Below are positions 18,836 through 21,790 of a DNA stretch of 21,790 nt, in pieces. The notes under the pieces are model-generated. The model was given only the letters and a program-made list of their open reading frames with translations, searched no databases and was not told the DNA's origin. The position numbers and the translations under genes were made by a program. This DNA is from Neolentinus lepideus HHB14362 ss-1. Taxonomy: Eukaryota; Basidiomycota; Agaricomycetes; Gloeophyllales; Gloeophyllaceae. The first letter of the stretch is position 1. Each line of letters starts with the position of its first letter. Location: NCBI GenBank assembly GCA_001632425.1, contig KV425712.1, positions 1 through 21,790 of the forward strand, read 5' to 3'.

Positions 18836-21072
18836 TCAATGATGTGCAGAGGAGGGGCCAGCAATGGCAACCGCTTGAGGATCATGCTTCCCAAAGCCCT
18901 CGGGATCACCGCGTGAGTACCACTTGCATGTCTGTTTCTTCCAGGAGGGGTGGTGGTCGTCCCACCACTTCTTGGAGATCGCAAAGTCCCATGGAATAAA
19001 GGTGGGTGGCATGGTAGTAGATCGCCCAGTCCTGTACACACGGTATGCTTGATATCTCTTCCGTGCGTTTTCATCCAGGGAGAGAACGTGTAAGTGTTGA
19101 AGTCGATCCAGTATTGTTCCAACCTAAAGGCTCTCCACGGTGAGTAGAAGTCATGATGTGCCTTGAACTTACCTCTTCAGAACGCCATTCGGGTATTATA
19201 TGCTCCCAGCAGATGGTATCCGCCCACATTTTCTTGTCGACCTTCCTGACATCCACGCCCAGCTTTGCCCCCATGCGTGCCTTCCACATATGCTGAGGCT
19301 CATCATCGTCAGATTCCGGGCCTGATGCATAGTCAGAAATGACATCAACCTCGAGGATGGGTGTCGGATCGTGCCCGTACTGCTTTATGTACTCCGGTAC
19401 GACAGACAGAAGGTGATTGAGTGTCTAATATTGTCAGATCTAATCAAGACAGAAAGATATGGGTGACACGTACATGGAAACGACGCTGATATCGCCGTGT
19501 GTTGCGCTTGTTGTGCTTTCGTTTCTGAGCCTTGGCATCAGTGCGCTGTGCTTTGGCTTGGTCACGGAAACCGCAGTAAGTCGCTTTTGCCATCTCTTCG
19601 ATCGTGCGGCAACTGAAATAGACATCGGGATGCCTCAGTTCATCTGGTAGCTCCCGCAGCCCCTGTGACCATGTCAACCTTGTCTGTAAAGCTTCAAGAA
19701 TCTATGAGGAAATCATACCTTCAGTTCCGTGTAGACTGATTCTGCAACCCGTTTGCAAATGGCACTGTTTGTCGCGTGAGTGACGTCTTCATCGAAATCC
19801 GGTGTGTAGTAATCATCTTCTCTAGGCTCGTCAATGCTTGGCCAGTTTTGAGACGAGTTAACGCCACATAGATGCCAGAATGCCTGGCGCTGAAAACGCT
19901 ACATCTCAGTAAGTATTAGCTCAAACTACGACGAATCAGGGATTTACTCACTTGCAAGAAATTCTTGGCTGCATGGAGATGAGGTGGCAGGTTACTTTGA
20001 AGGAGGGTCTTGTACTTAAAGGAGCCTTGTATATCTTGCTCACCGTCATCTTCATCAGAGTCTGACTCGTCAGACGGTTCTTCTCGACGTCGCATGCGAT
20101 CTTGCTTGCTACGGATTTCTCGTGTTCTCGGAGCTTTGCTGGGCCCGTTGTTAAAGGTGTGTATTTGAGCTTGAGTGACTTCAGTATGTACGCTGTTGAT
20201 CTTTGCCTCTAGCTCAGTTTGCCGCTCATGCATCGCCGCGCACTGCGACTCGAGCGCCGCGTTTTGTGCCTTCAATGATTTGATGTGGTCGAAGAGGGCA
20301 TTGGTACGTGGCCTGTTGTCCGGTCGATTCTGAAAAGGCTCGGCAGGATTTTGACCTGGCTCATTTAGTGATCCTGCATGGTCGATTTGACGGCTATGGC
20401 TGAATGCATGCTCGGGCAGTGGCGGAGTCCAATGCCGCGGTGTTGGAGATCTTAGAGTAAGGTGAGTCATGCATAAGTGATGGCTAAACGTGCAATTAAC
20501 ATACCTTATTGGGGGCTGCGAGAATGTCGGTGAGGGAGGGAACTCGAGTGGGGGGCTCTCGGAGGGTAGGCTGTATGTCACGGAATGTGAGGTGAGTGTC
20601 AGACACCGCGGAGAGTGGCTTACTGTGATACGTCTCCATGAGTGTCTGTCGACTGGCCTTGGGTCTGAGTCTGGCTGTACGAATTGACTTCGTCCCCTTC
20701 CCTGATTCCTCGTCTTAGCGCTGGCTTCTTCTTCTTCTGTCGGTCTACTTCTGCACTGTCATCTCGGGTATCTGGGCTGCGCTTCTTGGTTTTCTTCTTC
20801 TTCTTCCTCTTCTTGTTGGCGTCTAGGGCACTAGAAAGCGGTCAGACCATCTCGCTAGAGGCACTCTCAGCATCTTACAGCTGCAAGTTGGGATCAATGT
20901 TATTCTCGCCCATGTTCTGCTGTGGAAATGGATCTCCGCATGGTCCATCTCTGTCGAAGTCGTGGATAGGCGGTCTCGGCGGCATAGCAGAGGCGGCAAT
21001 TTGATATTGCACGTCTCTGGGAAGATGATCCCACTGATCCGGGGGGTACCAGAGAGGACGAGCGGGATCCAT
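18836..21072 (-). CDS. Intact 8-exon gene, coiled-coil protein of unknown function, CACTA accessory candidate
   Basis: Exons: 21072-20879, 20830-20624, 20570-20505, 20450-19952, 19898-19719, 19662-19474, 19424-19173, 19123-18836. All junctions are in phase, giving 624 aa. Order of features: a Pro/Asp-rich start (RPLWYPPDQWDHLPRDVQYQ), a lysine cluster likely to be a nuclear signal (DANKKRKKKKKTKKRSP), a coiled coil (FDHIKSLKAQNAALESQ, ERQTELEAKINSVHTEV), an acidic patch (DESDSDEDDGEQD), then conserved-looking segments FQRQAFWHLCGV, HPDVYFSCRTIEEMAK, a basic run AKAQKRKHNKRNTRRYQRR, DTICWEHIIPEWRSEE and STTMPPTFIPWDFAISKKWW. No catalytic motif was recognised. An in-frame ATG at 21153 would add 27 residues. 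Position inside the CACTA ends, nuclear signal and coiled coil suggest a TnpA-like DNA-binding partner of the transposase (inference). Confidence 0.75.
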
Positions 21073-21164
21073 GTCCAATACAATGGAGATGTGAGTCGTC
21101 AAGATTGATATTGAGACGCGGTCCCGGATCGCGTACAGATACGCGTTGTTCATGTGGGCCTGTT

Positions 21165-21250
21165 TTATTATTTAATATTATTTAATAGTATATTGCTCGA
21201 TATGTATTTGATATTTATTAATAATATGAATAATGGGTATATAAAAGTAT
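21165..21250 (-). promoter_or_regulatory. AT-rich promoter region of the minus-strand gene
   Basis: A run of TATTTAATATTATTTAATAG-like sequence and a TATATA lie 95-180 bp upstream of ATG 21072 on the minus strand. This is the only such AT-rich block near the gene and is a likely core promoter. Confidence 0.4.
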
Positions 21251-21554
21251 CTGTGATTATTTATATCCTGGACTAAGCACGAGTATTTGATCTTTGGGTA
21301 GAGCACGTAGACTCAGGTACTGGAACTTGACATACACCTTGCAGACAACCATGATTGAAGGTTTAAGTTTACTGTATAGGCACAGGTATTCACAAATCTA
21401 ATACTACGTGAATTTAAGGTTCGAGTACCTGTGACTAATAGTATGTCTTGAAGTTAAAGGTGACCACGTGTTTATGGCTCAAACAGATGGCCGAGTCCCA
21501 AGCACAAAAAGGGATCCCAAACTCAAAGACCGGTGCCAGGAACCAAGACAAAGA

Positions 21555-21577
21555 GACTACAAACTCGTTTTGTAGTC
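21555..21577. repeat. Hairpin at the proposed CACTA right end
   Basis: GACTACAAA (21555-21563) and TTTGTAGTC (21569-21577) are perfect inverse copies around a 5-nt loop. The arms resemble the CACTACAAA terminus, with G or C in place of the outer C or G. Confidence 0.6.
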
Positions 21578-21790
21578 CCTTTTTTCGATATTCTCTTCCT
21601 CACTATCTTCAAATTGCTCCTTTTCCTTCCTTCTGTTCAATATAAGCTTATATCATATATATGTGTCATTGTGAATATTTCTGTAGTTTTAGCATTTTCT
21701 TTGCCTTCGAGGTACCCGATACGTTCTCCGAGGCCTTTCTTACCATGGGAATTCGACTTCAATGACCGTTTGTTGTGGGTGGCGCGGTGG
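21578..21790. other. Flanking sequence, nothing recognised
   Basis: A pyrimidine-rich stretch then AT-rich sequence to the window end. No gene or repeat was recognised. Confidence 0.4.

Larger units (their letters stand above)
13224..21577. mobile_element. CACTA/EnSpm-type transposon, about 8.35 kb, two convergent genes
   Basis: The left end is CACTACAAAC (13224-13233). The proposed right end is GTTTTGTAGTC (21567-21577), which carries C where the canonical last base is G. Between them lie a Tnp2-type transposase (plus) and a coiled-coil protein gene (minus), converging at 18.3-18.8 kb. Subterminal zones share CACGTG-like motifs: 13310-13320, 13336-13343 and 13354-13362 on the left; 21301-21310 and 21462-21471 on the right. 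A target duplication was not resolved, so the exact right boundary is uncertain. The two-gene layout parallels plant En/Spm (transposase plus DNA-binding partner), an analogy only. Confidence 0.62.

Noticed and set aside
18640..19122. 160-aa minus-strand frame starting EQYWIDFNTY
   Set aside because: It is the wrong frame of the last exon of the 624-aa gene: the spliced phase reads GTILDRLQHLHVLSLDENAR and ends at 18836.

Overview
The window looks like nuclear DNA of a mushroom-forming basidiomycete (Agaricomycetes). Genes are split by many 45-65 nt GT..AG introns, and the recognisable proteins belong to DNA-transposon families common in those genomes. Almost everything here is transposon or transposon-broken host gene. 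No rRNA, tRNA or CRISPR array was recognised.

Layout. (1) 1-1328, minus: the first two exons of a Plavaka-type (KDZ class) transposase, running off the left edge. (2) 1584-4588, plus: a divergent, intact 8-exon gene for an 880-aa coiled-coil protein of unknown function. The two starts are about 255 bp apart and share a perfect 12-bp inverted repeat at 1438-1473, so the second gene may be an accessory gene of the Plavaka element. (3) 4670-5150: a stretch packed with CTTA/TAAG tetramers, possibly the element's subterminal repeats. (4) 6605-12755, minus: a host protein kinase gene (TKL-like) broken by two DNA transposons. One is a 2219-bp element (7471-9689) with 34-bp TIRs and a TA target duplication. 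The other is a 2766-bp hAT-like element (9883-12648) with an 8-bp duplication. Removing both, with one copy of each duplication, rejoins a continuous kinase reading frame through the Gly-rich loop, VAIK, HGD, DFG and CW motifs; one 1-nt frameshift remains in the C-lobe.

The cargo is the most unusual part. The TA-flanked element has no visible transposase but carries an intron-containing fragment of the diflavin reductase Tah18/NDOR1, plus an unrecognised small gene in divergent orientation. The hAT-like element carries the 5' part of a transposase-like gene, itself split by a 1.4-kb segment rich in TCGG/CCGA.

(5) 13224-21577: a CACTA/EnSpm-type element of about 8.35 kb. It holds a 13-exon Tnp2-type transposase on plus (13778-18254, one in-frame TGA) and a convergent, intact 8-exon gene on minus (21072-18836, 624 aa) for a coiled-coil, lysine-rich protein. 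Tandem repeats lie before and after the transposase. The CACTA start abuts what looks like the end of another CACTA copy, forming a perfect 22-bp palindrome.

All gene models were built by reading splice sites and codon phase by hand. Family names come from recalled motifs, with no database search.
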